NCBI GenBank assembly: GCA_036128855.1
Contig: JAYYPW010000008.1
Span: 257,501-321,500, forward strand
Reading direction: 5' to 3'
DNA: 64,000 nt
Source of the DNA: JAYYPW01 sp036128855
GTDB lineage: Bacteria; Pseudomonadota; Gammaproteobacteria; Comchoanobacterales; Comchoanobacteraceae
A program made the translations under genes and the position numbers. Numbering within the stretch: position 1 is the stretch's first letter; the number at the start of each line of letters is the position of its first letter. The notes beneath the pieces were generated by a model. The model had not been told where the DNA came from. It did not search any database and worked only from the letters and a program-made list of their open reading frames with translations. This document shows, one piece after another, positions 1-8,049 of the stretch.

Positions 1-307
1 GGAGCATGATCCAGAAGTGACAGACCGTTTTGAGTTATTTATTCATGGCAAAGAGATCGCAAATGGGTTTTCAGAGTTAAATGATCCAGAAGATCAAGCA
101 AGTCGTTTTCAGCAACAATTGCTGGCCAAAGAGCGTGGAGATGATGAGGCCATGCCTTTTGATCAGGATTACATAACAGCACTGGAATATGCTATGCCTC
201 CAACAGGTGGAGTAGGAGTTGGTATAGATCGTCTCGTAATGCTTCTTACCGATGCAGCATCTATACGAGATGTTATTTTATTTCCTTTACTGAAGAGTCA
301 GTCCTAG
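1..307 (+). CDS. lysS: Lysyl-tRNA synthetase, class II, C-terminal end (5' truncated by window edge)
   Basis: The reading frame is open from base 2 to the stop at 305-307, so only about the last 101 residues of the gene are present. The protein charges tRNA-Lys in the cytoplasm. The visible part is the end of the class II catalytic core: the segment beginning EHDPEVTDRFELFIHGKEIA, the ANGFSELNDPEDQ segment, and motif 3 (PPTGGVGVGIDRLVML) followed by IRDVILFP, the usual end of bacterial LysRS. The GTG at 17 is internal, not a start. The 3' end overlaps the 3' end of the convergent ygfZ by 35 bases, so there is no room for a separate terminator. Identity is firm. Confidence 0.95.
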   Translation, partial: EHDPEVTDRFELFIHGKEIANGFSELNDPEDQASRFQQQLLAKERGDDEAMPFDQDYITALEYAMPPTGGVGVGIDRLVMLLTDAASIRDVILFPLLKSQS

Positions 308-1208
308 GAAATAGTTTTGCCTCAAACACTAATGGGCTAGAATGGGTGTCTTCATCTTTAGGTAAAATAAACTCGTAAGGCGCAGATGCTTGCAGCATGA
401 TAGCTTGAAACCAAAGTTGTGTGCCATCGTAGCCAGACTGCAACACACGCGCTGTGCCCGAAGTACTTATAATCTCTAGTATTGTATTGGTAGGCAGGGG
501 AGCTTTTAGAGTTGGGCACTGAAAAGTATGCAGAGTACGCTTTACTTGGCCTAAATGGTAGGTGCGGGCAATTACTTCCTGGCCCACATAGCATCCTTTG
601 CGGAGACTAACCGACGGGGATGGTACAAGTCCAAGCATATTAGGGGTGTATAGACCAGAGGCCTGCGGAGGTAAAAACAAAATATTCTGTTCTATCAATG
701 CGGCTTGCCAGTTTGTGTGTCTCTGCACTTGCGCGCTAGAAAATTGCGTAGCCCACTGCGTAACTTCGACCATAGGGCCTTGCACTAGATAAACATAGGG
801 GTCCGTATGCATACACAGTATATGCATCGATTGGTTAATTTGAATAATCTGATTGCGTTGTTTAGGCAAATTAGGGCAAATATTTTTTGTAATAAGACCT
901 ACAACCGGATAATTCTTGGGATTGGGCGCATTAAGTTCCATGCGTTCCAAGGCGGCAAAGGGTTGCAAGGTTTGTGTGACTAGTGCAATGGATGCTTCAG
1001 GCAACAAGAAATGGGCTCGTGCTGCATGTTCCATATAAATATAACCATGAGCAAGTGTTTTTCCTTGATACTGGCATAATGCAGTTGGTTGACAATGCAT
1101 AACAGCAAGATTATTTAAGTTTGTAGTAAGTTGGCCTTGCAGAAAAGAAGAGACGTTATCGCCTGTGATAGTAAGTATTGCAAGCTTGGTGTCAAAAAAG
1201 ATTTGCAT
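273..1208 (-). CDS. ygfZ: Folate-binding protein YgfZ (GcvT-like, iron-sulfur cluster/tRNA modification factor)
   Basis: The 311-residue protein matches the YgfZ/GcvT-like family, which binds tetrahydrofolate and helps maintain certain Fe-S enzymes such as the tRNA-modifying MiaB. The diagnostic KGCYVGQE signature, with its essential cysteine, lies at about residue 206 and is followed by VIARTYHLGQVKR. The N-terminus (residues 1-45) has the typical FLQGQLTTNL segment. Length is close to the E. coli protein (326 residues). It is transcribed towards lysS and overlaps it tail to tail. The start ATG at 1208 lies in an AT-rich stretch without a clear Shine-Dalgarno sequence. Confidence 0.92.
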   Translation of the reverse strand: MQIFFDTKLAILTITGDNVSSFLQGQLTTNLNNLAVMHCQPTALCQYQGKTLAHGYIYMEHAARAHFLLPEASIALVTQTLQPFAALERMELNAPNPKNYPVVGLITKNICPNLPKQRNQIIQINQSMHILCMHTDPYVYLVQGPMVEVTQWATQFSSAQVQRHTNWQAALIEQNILFLPPQASGLYTPNMLGLVPSPSVSLRKGCYVGQEVIARTYHLGQVKRTLHTFQCPTLKAPLPTNTILEIISTSGTARVLQSGYDGTQLWFQAIMLQASAPYEFILPKDEDTHSSPLVFEAKLFPRTDSSVKEIK

Positions 1209-1470
1209 AACGATAAATTCTTTCGAAAAAACTAATGTGATAGTATGTATAAGATCTCAACCCATCATAGCAAAGTTCATACAACATGCGAATGCCATGT
1301 AGTATAATTACACAAAAATATAGTATATTTTACTGGATGATGAGGAGGTATAAGTTTACATATTTTAAAAGAAAGTCTAATTACAAAAAATCGAGGAAAA
1401 GTATAAATTGGACTCTTGTCTAACTAGTATAGCTATGCTAATTTGAGTCAAGTAATTAAAAAAAACAGCA

Positions 1471-2202
1471 ATGATTAGATTATTAAAAGTACTTCTGCTT
1501 ACCCTCTTAGTAATAGTTGCTCCACCACTTGCTATACTATGTATTGCTGCAGATCTAGTTTGGTGGGCATGTCGTTCTTTAATGACGTACTCTTTTTGGC
1601 CGCAAAGACAGAGTAGCTACCCTCTTTACACTAGCCCTTTTGTGATATCACAAAATTGTTATGGAGCATATCAGTCCTTATGGGATAGGTCTTGGCTTTG
1701 GAATACTAACCACCATAATTATAGAAACTACCCATATAATGGCAGTCTACAGATAAATTCTACTGCGATTGCAGCAAGACCAAACTATTCAGATAGTATG
1801 ACAAGCAGGCCAGGAGCACTAAGTACTACGTTGCACCATACCACAGGCCCGGCATCGATGAACATGGGTACATCAGTTGCATCTAGACCGGCTACTACTG
1901 GATTTGCATCTATGCCAATTGATACTAATCGTACATTGCAGAATTCAGTCTATACAACACCAGGAAATATCACTTCGTCAGTGGCATCTAGACCGACTAC
2001 TACTACAACATTTCCATCCATGTCAGTGAATACTAATCGTGGATTTCAGAATTCAGTCTATCCAACATCAGGAAACATGGGTAATTCATTTACATCTAGA
2101 CACACCGCAGGCGTTACCACTTATCCCAATAGTCACCCAGTAAATGCATTTGCTACATCAGTTGCACCTAGACCAGGAATGGAAAACCACTTTCGTCGAT
2201 AG
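1471..2202 (+). CDS. Membrane-anchored or secreted Ser/Thr/Asn-rich repeat protein, unknown function
   Basis: I do not recognise a family. Residues 5-32 form one strongly hydrophobic segment (signal anchor or uncleaved signal peptide), followed by an aromatic-rich stretch (45-90) and a low-complexity tail rich in Ser, Thr, Asn and Pro. The tail has two tandem 35-36 residue units (135-169 and 170-205) and at least six occurrences of an (S/A/P)RP-type motif (near 102, 113, 139, 174, 210 and 233). No Shine-Dalgarno is obvious before the ATG. It stands alone between ygfZ (divergent) and a 360-base gene-free stretch. The composition suggests a surface-exposed or host-facing stalk, which is inference. 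Confidence 0.6.
   Translation: MIRLLKVLLLTLLVIVAPPLAILCIAADLVWWACRSLMTYSFWPQRQSSYPLYTSPFVISQNCYGAYQSLWDRSWLWNTNHHNYRNYPYNGSLQINSTAIAARPNYSDSMTSRPGALSTTLHHTTGPASMNMGTSVASRPATTGFASMPIDTNRTLQNSVYTTPGNITSSVASRPTTTTTFPSMSVNTNRGFQNSVYPTSGNMGNSFTSRHTAGVTTYPNSHPVNAFATSVAPRPGMENHFRR
1873..2085 (+). repeat. Two tandem ~105-base coding repeats
   Basis: Unit 1 (1873-1977) and unit 2 (1978-2085) both encode SVASRP...TNR..QNSVY.T.GN. Within them the stretch encoding QNSVY is identical at the DNA level (cagaattcagtctat), indicating a fairly recent in-frame duplication. Degenerate further copies of the SRP core lie before and after. Confidence 0.75.
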
Positions 2203-2563
2203 CCTAACAAGTGAGATTGGTAGAAAAGAAGTGTAACTCGGCGATAGATGATTTGTGTTTTGAGGTAGTTAAACTCATAAGCGACGAAATAAATACAATC
2301 CATATAACCTTAGTGCATGTGTGAGATGGTTTATAGGAGATAGCAAATATGGACGCTAAAATAAAGTTAGCGAATGTGGTCTTAAACATAGAGGATGTAA
2401 ATGAAAAACTTCCCCCTTTTTTATTTACTTGTATAAACGCGAGATGAAAGAGAAGTTATGTTAGACTACTAAGATGGAGTTTTATGTAAGATGCCCTCTG
2501 CGTTAGCGTAGCAAAGTACCAAGGGTATATCGCGATAGACAAAAAAGAAAAGGAATGAGTGAA
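2203..2563. other. Gene-free stretch of about 360 bases
   Basis: No supported gene. A 61-codon frame on the minus strand (2204-2389) has no recognisable motif and no ribosome binding site. The only functional signal I see is AGGA at 2551-2554, used by the downstream gene. Confidence 0.4.
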
Positions 2564-3349
2564 ATGACAAAGTTCTGGTCCCAGCCTGTACAAAATTTAA
2601 TCCAGAAATCCCAAGCTATTGTTTTAGAAAAATCCACTTTCTTTCAGTCACCTGCAAGAATATTGGTATTGCATCCAGATCTACCGGGTATAAGAAAACA
2701 AGTAAGTCTAGCCTATCCGAATGCAAATTTAGACGAATGGGTGATGAATGCAAAAGAAGGAGAACAAGATAGTAGGTTGTCAAAAGAATCCGTAGAAATG
2801 GTGGTAAGCCATTTAATCATGCAAGATGTAGATTGGCCTTTTGCTGCAGTATTGCAAGTTGCACAAAAATTAACAAAGGGGTGTCCATGGATTTTTACAT
2901 TAATATCAGATGATTCCGGGATTCTAATTCCAGGACAGGATTTAGCGATACCATTTGGGTGGGACAACTCTCCGTGGAATCTCGAACAGATAGTGGCATT
3001 AAGTCAACAGCAAGGGTTGCGTAATCCAGTGTTTGAGAGATGTCGAATAGTCTGCGAATATCCAGATACAGAGTCGTTATTGACAGATATAATAGAGCTA
3101 AAGAAAGGCATTTGTCCGCATATTAATATTGATGCGCAAGAGTTAAGAAACAGTCTATTAAAGATATACGAAAATACAAATATACAAGAATCATCGCCAC
3201 ATTCTATCCTATATGCCATAGAGCTTATGGTTGGCGTGATGATTAGTTCAGGACCAGGGGAGAATTCATCCACTGAGCAAATTGTGGAGATACCACTAAA
3301 GCAAGTCCGTCTGAAAAAAAATGAAGACCAAGCAGATAAGAAAAAATAG
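2564..3349 (+). CDS. BioC-like methyltransferase-fold protein with degenerate SAM-binding motif
   Basis: The middle and C-terminal parts follow the layout of malonyl-ACP O-methyltransferase BioC: an SVEMVVSHLIMQ strand-helix (as in SVDLVxSNLxLQW), a helix then LTKGCPWIFTLIS (as in LxPGGxLLFSTFG), then a PV.E..RI...YPD...LL.D segment. The N-terminal motif I, usually VLDLGCGTG, is instead ILVLHPDLPG, lacking the glycine-rich SAM loop. It may therefore not bind SAM normally. The start at 2564 is preferred because AGGA at 2551-2554 is 9 bases away; ATG 2555 abuts it. It ends one base before the convergent hemF stop. Function as BioC is doubtful; a repurposed paralogue is possible. Confidence 0.55.
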   Translation: MTKFWSQPVQNLIQKSQAIVLEKSTFFQSPARILVLHPDLPGIRKQVSLAYPNANLDEWVMNAKEGEQDSRLSKESVEMVVSHLIMQDVDWPFAAVLQVAQKLTKGCPWIFTLISDDSGILIPGQDLAIPFGWDNSPWNLEQIVALSQQQGLRNPVFERCRIVCEYPDTESLLTDIIELKKGICPHINIDAQELRNSLLKIYENTNIQESSPHSILYAIELMVGVMISSGPGENSSTEQIVEIPLKQVRLKKNEDQADKKK

Positions 3350-4282
3350 TTACACTTGGCACAGCTCAACTTCTGTGAGCCAGTCTTTTGGTGTTAAAAA
3401 GTCAGAAACTAGTAGTGCTTCTGGGCTCCCTGGGGTGATTGGGTAGTCAATTTCCCAGATGCATTGTGGTGGCATAGAGACTAACACAGTATCTGCTTTT
3501 TTACTCGACTGTAAACCATATCTAGTACCACGGTCACATAAAAGATTGAATTCAGCATAACGACCACGGCGTAACATCTGGAATTTTTTTTGTTCAGGAG
3601 TATAGTCTTGCTGGTAGCGTCTTGCCAAAATAGGAAGATAGCCTGGCATGACATGATGGCCGATAGATTGAACTAACGCAAAAGCATTCTGAAAAGGTGG
3701 TGTATTATGGTATTCAAGCCAGAGGCCGCCAATACCACGATGCTCTTGGCGATGAGGTAAGTAAAAGTATTCATCACAAGCAGATTTGAGTTTTTGGTAC
3801 AGTCCTGTGCCAAATCCATCACAAGCTTTATGGCAGGTGGTGTGCCAGTGAACACAATCATCACGATAACCATAACAGGGATTAAGATCCATAGCTGCGC
3901 CAAACCACCAGTATGGATGAGTAGTTAATGTTTGGAAAAACCGCATATTTGCATGCAAAACGGGTATATGCGGGTTGTTAGGGTGCAGTATCATAGACAC
4001 ATTAAAAGCACAAAAAGGCTGGTTAGCAATAGCAGGGTCATGGTGTTGTAGAGCACTAGAGGATAACTTGCTGCCTTCTATACTACTAAAATTGATAGCA
4101 GCTTTTTCGAAAATACTCCCATGAGAGATACTGCGAGCTATACTCGTATGATTCGAAGATGTGTGGCGCTTTTCACGCCAGGAGGTCTTCTCATACGTAT
4201 TTAATTGAGATGACCAGGAAGTCTGAGTTTCTTGGAAAAAATTTTCGATTTTTAATAAGTCTACTGCCGATACATCTGTCAT
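3350..4282 (-). CDS. hemF: Oxygen-dependent coproporphyrinogen III oxidase
   Basis: HemF decarboxylates coproporphyrinogen III to protoporphyrinogen IX using O2, a late step of haem synthesis in the cytoplasm. The 310-residue length matches the family (299 in E. coli). Diagnostic segments include MILHPNNPHIPVLHANMRFF, the WWFGAAMDLNPCYGYRDD block and RGRYAEFNLLCDRGTRYGL near the C-terminus. It is the last gene of the minus-strand set thrS-xseB-ispA-hemF, and its ATG overlaps the ispA stop by 4 bases, which suggests translational coupling. Presence of the oxygen-dependent enzyme implies aerobic haem synthesis. Confidence 0.95.
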   Translation of the reverse strand: MTDVSAVDLLKIENFFQETQTSWSSQLNTYEKTSWREKRHTSSNHTSIARSISHGSIFEKAAINFSSIEGSKLSSSALQHHDPAIANQPFCAFNVSMILHPNNPHIPVLHANMRFFQTLTTHPYWWFGAAMDLNPCYGYRDDCVHWHTTCHKACDGFGTGLYQKLKSACDEYFYLPHRQEHRGIGGLWLEYHNTPPFQNAFALVQSIGHHVMPGYLPILARRYQQDYTPEQKKFQMLRRGRYAEFNLLCDRGTRYGLQSSKKADTVLVSMPPQCIWEIDYPITPGSPEALLVSDFLTPKDWLTEVELCQV

Positions 4283-5199
4283 AAGACAGCTCGCGTTTGT
4301 GAGGTGCTTGATGCAGCCAAGGTCAAATTGACCATACGTACAATAATAGTAGAACAGTCTAGTCCATGTTGTTGTAAGTTTTTTATAGCCTGGCTATGCA
4401 GCCATTGCGCTTTTTCTAGTGCTGTAGCAAAGTATTTTGGGGGAGAGCAAGATGCAGGGCAGTCTAGGTTATCTAGTGTGCCATGTAGCTCTTGATCATC
4501 GATATCATCGAGATATTGGTATGCAATACCAAGAAGCTCCCCAACTAATGACAAATAGTGAGAATCTAGAGGGATGTCTTTTAGGTGAAGTGGCATAGTT
4601 AATGCAGCTTGTAGGCAGAGTCCAGTTTTTAAACGGTGGATATTAGCAATATCATTTTGGGCAAGGGGGAAGTTTTGTTGTTTCTGCCAGTCTAAGTATT
4701 GTCCAGAAACCATACCTCCAGCACCTGAAGCTCGATTGAGAGTGTTTAGGCATGCCATTTTTTCCACGTCAGAGAGATGTGCAGAAGAGAGAATAGTTTC
4801 ATATGCTAGTGCCTGTAGTGCATCACCTACTAAAATAGCCGTAGCGTGATCATAGGCAATATGTGTGGTTGGTAAGCTACGACGATATGTATCATTATCC
4901 ATGCCTGGTAAATCGTCGTGTACTAAGGAGTATGCATGCATATATTCAAGAGCTGTGGCAATCTCTACAGTTTTCTCAGGTTCTATCTGTAGAGAATGAC
5001 CGGTTGCAAAACAAAGAAGCGGGCGAAGACGTTTACCTGGAGAAAAAACAGCATATGAGATCGCCTCAGATAAGCCTAAAGGTAACTTAGCAAGATCGAG
5101 TTTACACTCCATTGTGTGATGCAAAAGTTTCTTGTGAGACTCGCACCACGCAATAAATTCCTGGTCTGAAAATTTAATAGGGTACATATCAATAATCAA
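4279..5199 (-). CDS. ispA: Farnesyl diphosphate synthase (polyprenyl synthetase)
   Basis: Condenses isopentenyl and dimethylallyl diphosphates to farnesyl diphosphate for undecaprenyl phosphate and quinone side chains. The 306-residue protein has the first Asp-rich motif as DDLPGMDND (near residue 96), the PGKRLRPLL segment that binds diphosphate, and the second Asp-rich motif YLDDIDD. It overlaps both neighbours (xseB and hemF) by 4 bases, so it is probably co-translated. xseB-ispA is a conserved gammaproteobacterial pair; dxs, which usually follows, is replaced here by hemF. Confidence 0.95.
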   Translation of the reverse strand: MIIDMYPIKFSDQEFIAWCESHKKLLHHTMECKLDLAKLPLGLSEAISYAVFSPGKRLRPLLCFATGHSLQIEPEKTVEIATALEYMHAYSLVHDDLPGMDNDTYRRSLPTTHIAYDHATAILVGDALQALAYETILSSAHLSDVEKMACLNTLNRASGAGGMVSGQYLDWQKQQNFPLAQNDIANIHRLKTGLCLQAALTMPLHLKDIPLDSHYLSLVGELLGIAYQYLDDIDDQELHGTLDNLDCPASCSPPKYFATALEKAQWLHSQAIKNLQQHGLDCSTIIVRMVNLTLAASSTSQTRAVL

Positions 5200-5435
5200 C
5201 TAGGAAGATCTTCAGCCGGGTTTTGAAGAGGTTCAATAGTATCGTTTTCTGTTAGTTGCGAGATCTTTTGTTCAGCAGAGCTTAAGGCTTGTTGGCAGTG
5301 TTTAGTGAGGTGTACGCCGCGTTCAAATGTATTCAAGGCATCTTCAAGGCTTAAGCTACCACTTTCAAGACTTTTAACAATGTTTTCAAGCTCGTTGAGG
5401 GCTTTCTCGAAGGATATATCTTTAGAATCAGTCAT
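5196..5435 (-). CDS. xseB: Exodeoxyribonuclease VII small subunit
   Basis: The 79-residue protein has the whole family signature: SFEKALNELENIVKSLESG, then LSLEDAL..FERGV.L...CQ..L..AEQKI. XseB subunits decorate XseA to form the single-strand-specific nuclease ExoVII. The gene begins 8 bases after the thrS stop and overlaps ispA by 4 bases. XseA is not in the window. A short acidic tail (residues 66-79) varies within the family. Confidence 0.95.
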   Translation of the reverse strand: MTDSKDISFEKALNELENIVKSLESGSLSLEDALNTFERGVHLTKHCQQALSSAEQKISQLTENDTIEPLQNPAEDLPS

Positions 5436-5443
5436 AAATTGTC

Positions 5444-7309
5444 CTATGTTAGAGGAGTGTCACGTCGTTCGGTAATTTCTTTTTGGATTCTGTCTAATAA
5501 AGCGTCCACAGTGAGTGTACCTAAGTTTGTGCCTGATCGATGTCGCACAGAAAGGGTATTATCAGCAACCTCTTGATCGCCTATAACAACCATATAAGGA
5601 ATTTTTTGCATCTGTGCATTACGAATCTTTTTCTGCATACGTTCCGAGGATGTATCGGTCTCAAGTCTTAGTCCGCCAGTTGCTGTGTTAATAGGGGCTT
5701 GGAATAAGTGATCATATACTTTCTTAGCATGTTCATGATGCCTATCTGCAATGGGGATAATGCAAATTTGTACGGGAGCAAGCCAGGTTGGAAAATTACC
5801 ACCATAATGTTCAAGCAGAAAAGCAATAAACCTTTCATGTGTACCAAGCGGGGCACGATGAATAACAAGTACAGAGGACTCATTACCATCACGATCACGG
5901 TATTGAAGATTAAAGCGCTTGGGCGACATAAAATCCAGTTGGCAAGTAGATATGGTATAGGGGGTGCCAAGTGCGCTTTTAATTGTGAAGTCAATTTTGG
6001 GGCCATAAAACGCAGCTTCACCTTCTTCTTCGATGTATGGGTAACCAAGGTCATCCATTGCTTCTCTAATCATACTTGCAGTTAATTCCCAGTTCTCATG
6101 GTCATCCGCATATTTTTCAGCTTTATCGTAATCAGGCAAGGCCAGGACCATAGTAAACTGATCAATATCAAAAATCTTATAATAAGCAATGTGCATACGC
6201 ATAACTTGGGTAAATTCTTCTTTTACTTGATCCATGCGGCAGTAGATATGTGCGTCATTGATACAAAGCCCACGCACACGCATAAGGCCGTTTAAAGCAC
6301 CCGATTTCTCATAGCGATAGCATTGACCCCATTCACTTAAACGGATGGGTAAGTCTCGATATGAATGCATAGATGCATTGTAAATGGAATGGTGATGGGG
6401 GCAGTTCATTGGGCGAAGGTAATATTTCTCACTATCGAGTTCGATAGGGTTGTACATATCTTCTTTATAGTATGGCAAATGACCTGATTGATAATACAAG
6501 CTTTCTTTTGCAAGATGAGGGGTGCGAACGGTTTGGTAGCCTTGTTGTCGCTCGTAACTTTGGGCAAGCCACTGTAGCTCAGTCTGTAGAACGGTGCCAT
6601 TTGGTAACCACAGTGGCAGACCACGTCCTACCGTTTCGTCAAGATGGTAGATGCCCAGCATTTTGCCGAGCCGCCGATGATCACGTTCTTTCAATTTTTC
6701 AAGCCGGGTAATTTCTGCTGCTAAATCTTCGTCACTGGCAAAGCACAAGCCGTAAATTCTTTGTAATTGAGGGTTTTTTTCATCACCACGCCAGTACGCG
6801 CCTGCAATTCGTTGTAGCTTAAATTTGCCTATTAAGCCAGTATGTTCGACATGAGGCCCGCGACACAAGTCAGTAAAAGAACCTGTCTCAAAAAAGCTAA
6901 CTCGTGCTACACCATCTTGATCTTTTTCTAGGGAAGCGGTTTTGTCGTCTTCAATTGCTTTTTGGATCGCAGTAGAGCCTTTTTCTTGGAGAAGATTGAG
7001 TAAGTCAATTTTAAAAGACTGCTTCAGTGCTTTCATCTTAGAGATTGCTTCGGTAATTGGCAAATCGTGTTTTACAAAACGGTGCTTTTTCTTACGTAAT
7101 TTACGCATAGCGGTTTCTATCTTTGCTAAGTCTGCTTCTACTAATGGAGTAGTCAGCAAGACATCATAGTAGAAACCATTATCAATGGTCGGGCCTACAC
7201 CAAACTGAGCATCCGGCCAAATAGACTGTATTGCGGCAGCCATAACATGGGCGCAAGAATGTCTCATGGTGTCAAGTTCGCTGTGGGCTGCGTGTGTATC
7301 GTTACTCAT
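5444..7309 (-). CDS. thrS: Threonyl-tRNA synthetase lacking the N-terminal TGS domain
   Basis: Charges tRNA-Thr. The editing domain begins almost at the start (RHSCAH, H17 and H21, and LCRGPH further on). The class II core follows, with all three zinc ligands present in MNCPHHH, NDAHIYC and VIHRAPLG, and then the anticodon-binding domain starting at FPTWLAPVQ. The roughly 60-residue TGS domain that opens the E. coli protein is absent. An in-frame TAG two codons upstream of the ATG rules out a missed start. Despite this the protein has 621 residues, owing to extra sequence in the editing and core regions. MNCPHHH instead of the gammaproteobacterial MNCPGH suggests a different lineage of the enzyme. 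First gene of the operon. Confidence 0.95.
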   Translation of the reverse strand: MSNDTHAAHSELDTMRHSCAHVMAAAIQSIWPDAQFGVGPTIDNGFYYDVLLTTPLVEADLAKIETAMRKLRKKKHRFVKHDLPITEAISKMKALKQSFKIDLLNLLQEKGSTAIQKAIEDDKTASLEKDQDGVARVSFFETGSFTDLCRGPHVEHTGLIGKFKLQRIAGAYWRGDEKNPQLQRIYGLCFASDEDLAAEITRLEKLKERDHRRLGKMLGIYHLDETVGRGLPLWLPNGTVLQTELQWLAQSYERQQGYQTVRTPHLAKESLYYQSGHLPYYKEDMYNPIELDSEKYYLRPMNCPHHHSIYNASMHSYRDLPIRLSEWGQCYRYEKSGALNGLMRVRGLCINDAHIYCRMDQVKEEFTQVMRMHIAYYKIFDIDQFTMVLALPDYDKAEKYADDHENWELTASMIREAMDDLGYPYIEEEGEAAFYGPKIDFTIKSALGTPYTISTCQLDFMSPKRFNLQYRDRDGNESSVLVIHRAPLGTHERFIAFLLEHYGGNFPTWLAPVQICIIPIADRHHEHAKKVYDHLFQAPINTATGGLRLETDTSSERMQKKIRNAQMQKIPYMVVIGDQEVADNTLSVRHRSGTNLGTLTVDALLDRIQKEITERRDTPLT

Positions 7310-7449
7310 ATGCTATGTTGCGGTAAATATGGCAGATAGTAACAAAATCCAGAGGGATTTGCTAGATATTTTTGGACAGAATTATTGAAAAGCACTAATA
7401 TGCCAAGTGTTTATTTTTATGATAGAATAGATTCAAAAGGAGAGACGCC

Positions 7450-7965
7450 ATGTTACGTTTGAAAGATAAAGCCATTTGTAAAAAACCACAGTTTTGGCTT
7501 GCCACAGCTTTATTTATCTACGCAGGTGTTTTTATAGTCGCTTTAGGTATTGTCCTAATATTTAACTATAAAATGTGTGAACTTTGCATGACACAAAGAT
7601 TGATTATTGCAACGTCTATATTATTAGCAAGCTGGGGTTTTTCTCGCCCGGACAGGCAGGCACAATGGTATTTTTTATTAGTTACCTTGGTGGCTGCATT
7701 CGGGCTATGGCTTGGGTTTTGGCATTTATCTTTACTCAAGCAGCAGTTGAGCACCTCAGTGTGTATGCTAGTAGTGAATCCAGTGATTTTACCAAAGAAG
7801 TTATTTCATCTTCTACAGAGTTTCTACACATTCATGCCTTGTAGTAGCTCTACCCAGACCTTTTTCGGTCTAACGTTCCCTGCTTGGAGTATTGGGTTGC
7901 ATGGGGTGGTATTATCTTACGCTGGGTTTGGCTGGGCATGTGTATTAGGCCTGCAACAGCAATAA
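7450..7965 (+). CDS. dsbB: Disulfide bond formation protein B
   Basis: DsbB reoxidises DsbA in the periplasm and passes electrons to quinones. The 171-residue protein has four predicted membrane helices (about 15-37, 45-62, 72-92, 145-168). Both essential cysteine pairs are present: CELC (C43/C46) and C105/C131, the latter followed by SSSTQTFFGLTFPAWS, close to the family consensus. A strong Shine-Dalgarno (AAAAGGAGAG) ends 6 bases before the ATG. It is transcribed away from thrS. DsbA is not in the window. Confidence 0.93.
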   Translation: MLRLKDKAICKKPQFWLATALFIYAGVFIVALGIVLIFNYKMCELCMTQRLIIATSILLASWGFSRPDRQAQWYFLLVTLVAAFGLWLGFWHLSLLKQQLSTSVCMLVVNPVILPKKLFHLLQSFYTFMPCSSSTQTFFGLTFPAWSIGLHGVVLSYAGFGWACVLGLQQQ

Positions 7966-8049
7966 GCCAGCAAATACATGCTATTAGAAGAGCCTTGTGT
8001 CAGGCATAATAGTCTGTTAATTTAGAAGTCATAAATTAAGGGGGTCATT

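Noticed and set aside
1873..2085. CRISPR-like repetition
   Set aside because: The repeats are adjacent, in frame and coding, with no spacers.
2204..2389. Minus-strand frame of 61 codons with a hydrophobic start
   Set aside because: No ribosome binding site, no recognisable motif, and ordinary length for a chance frame in AT-rich DNA.
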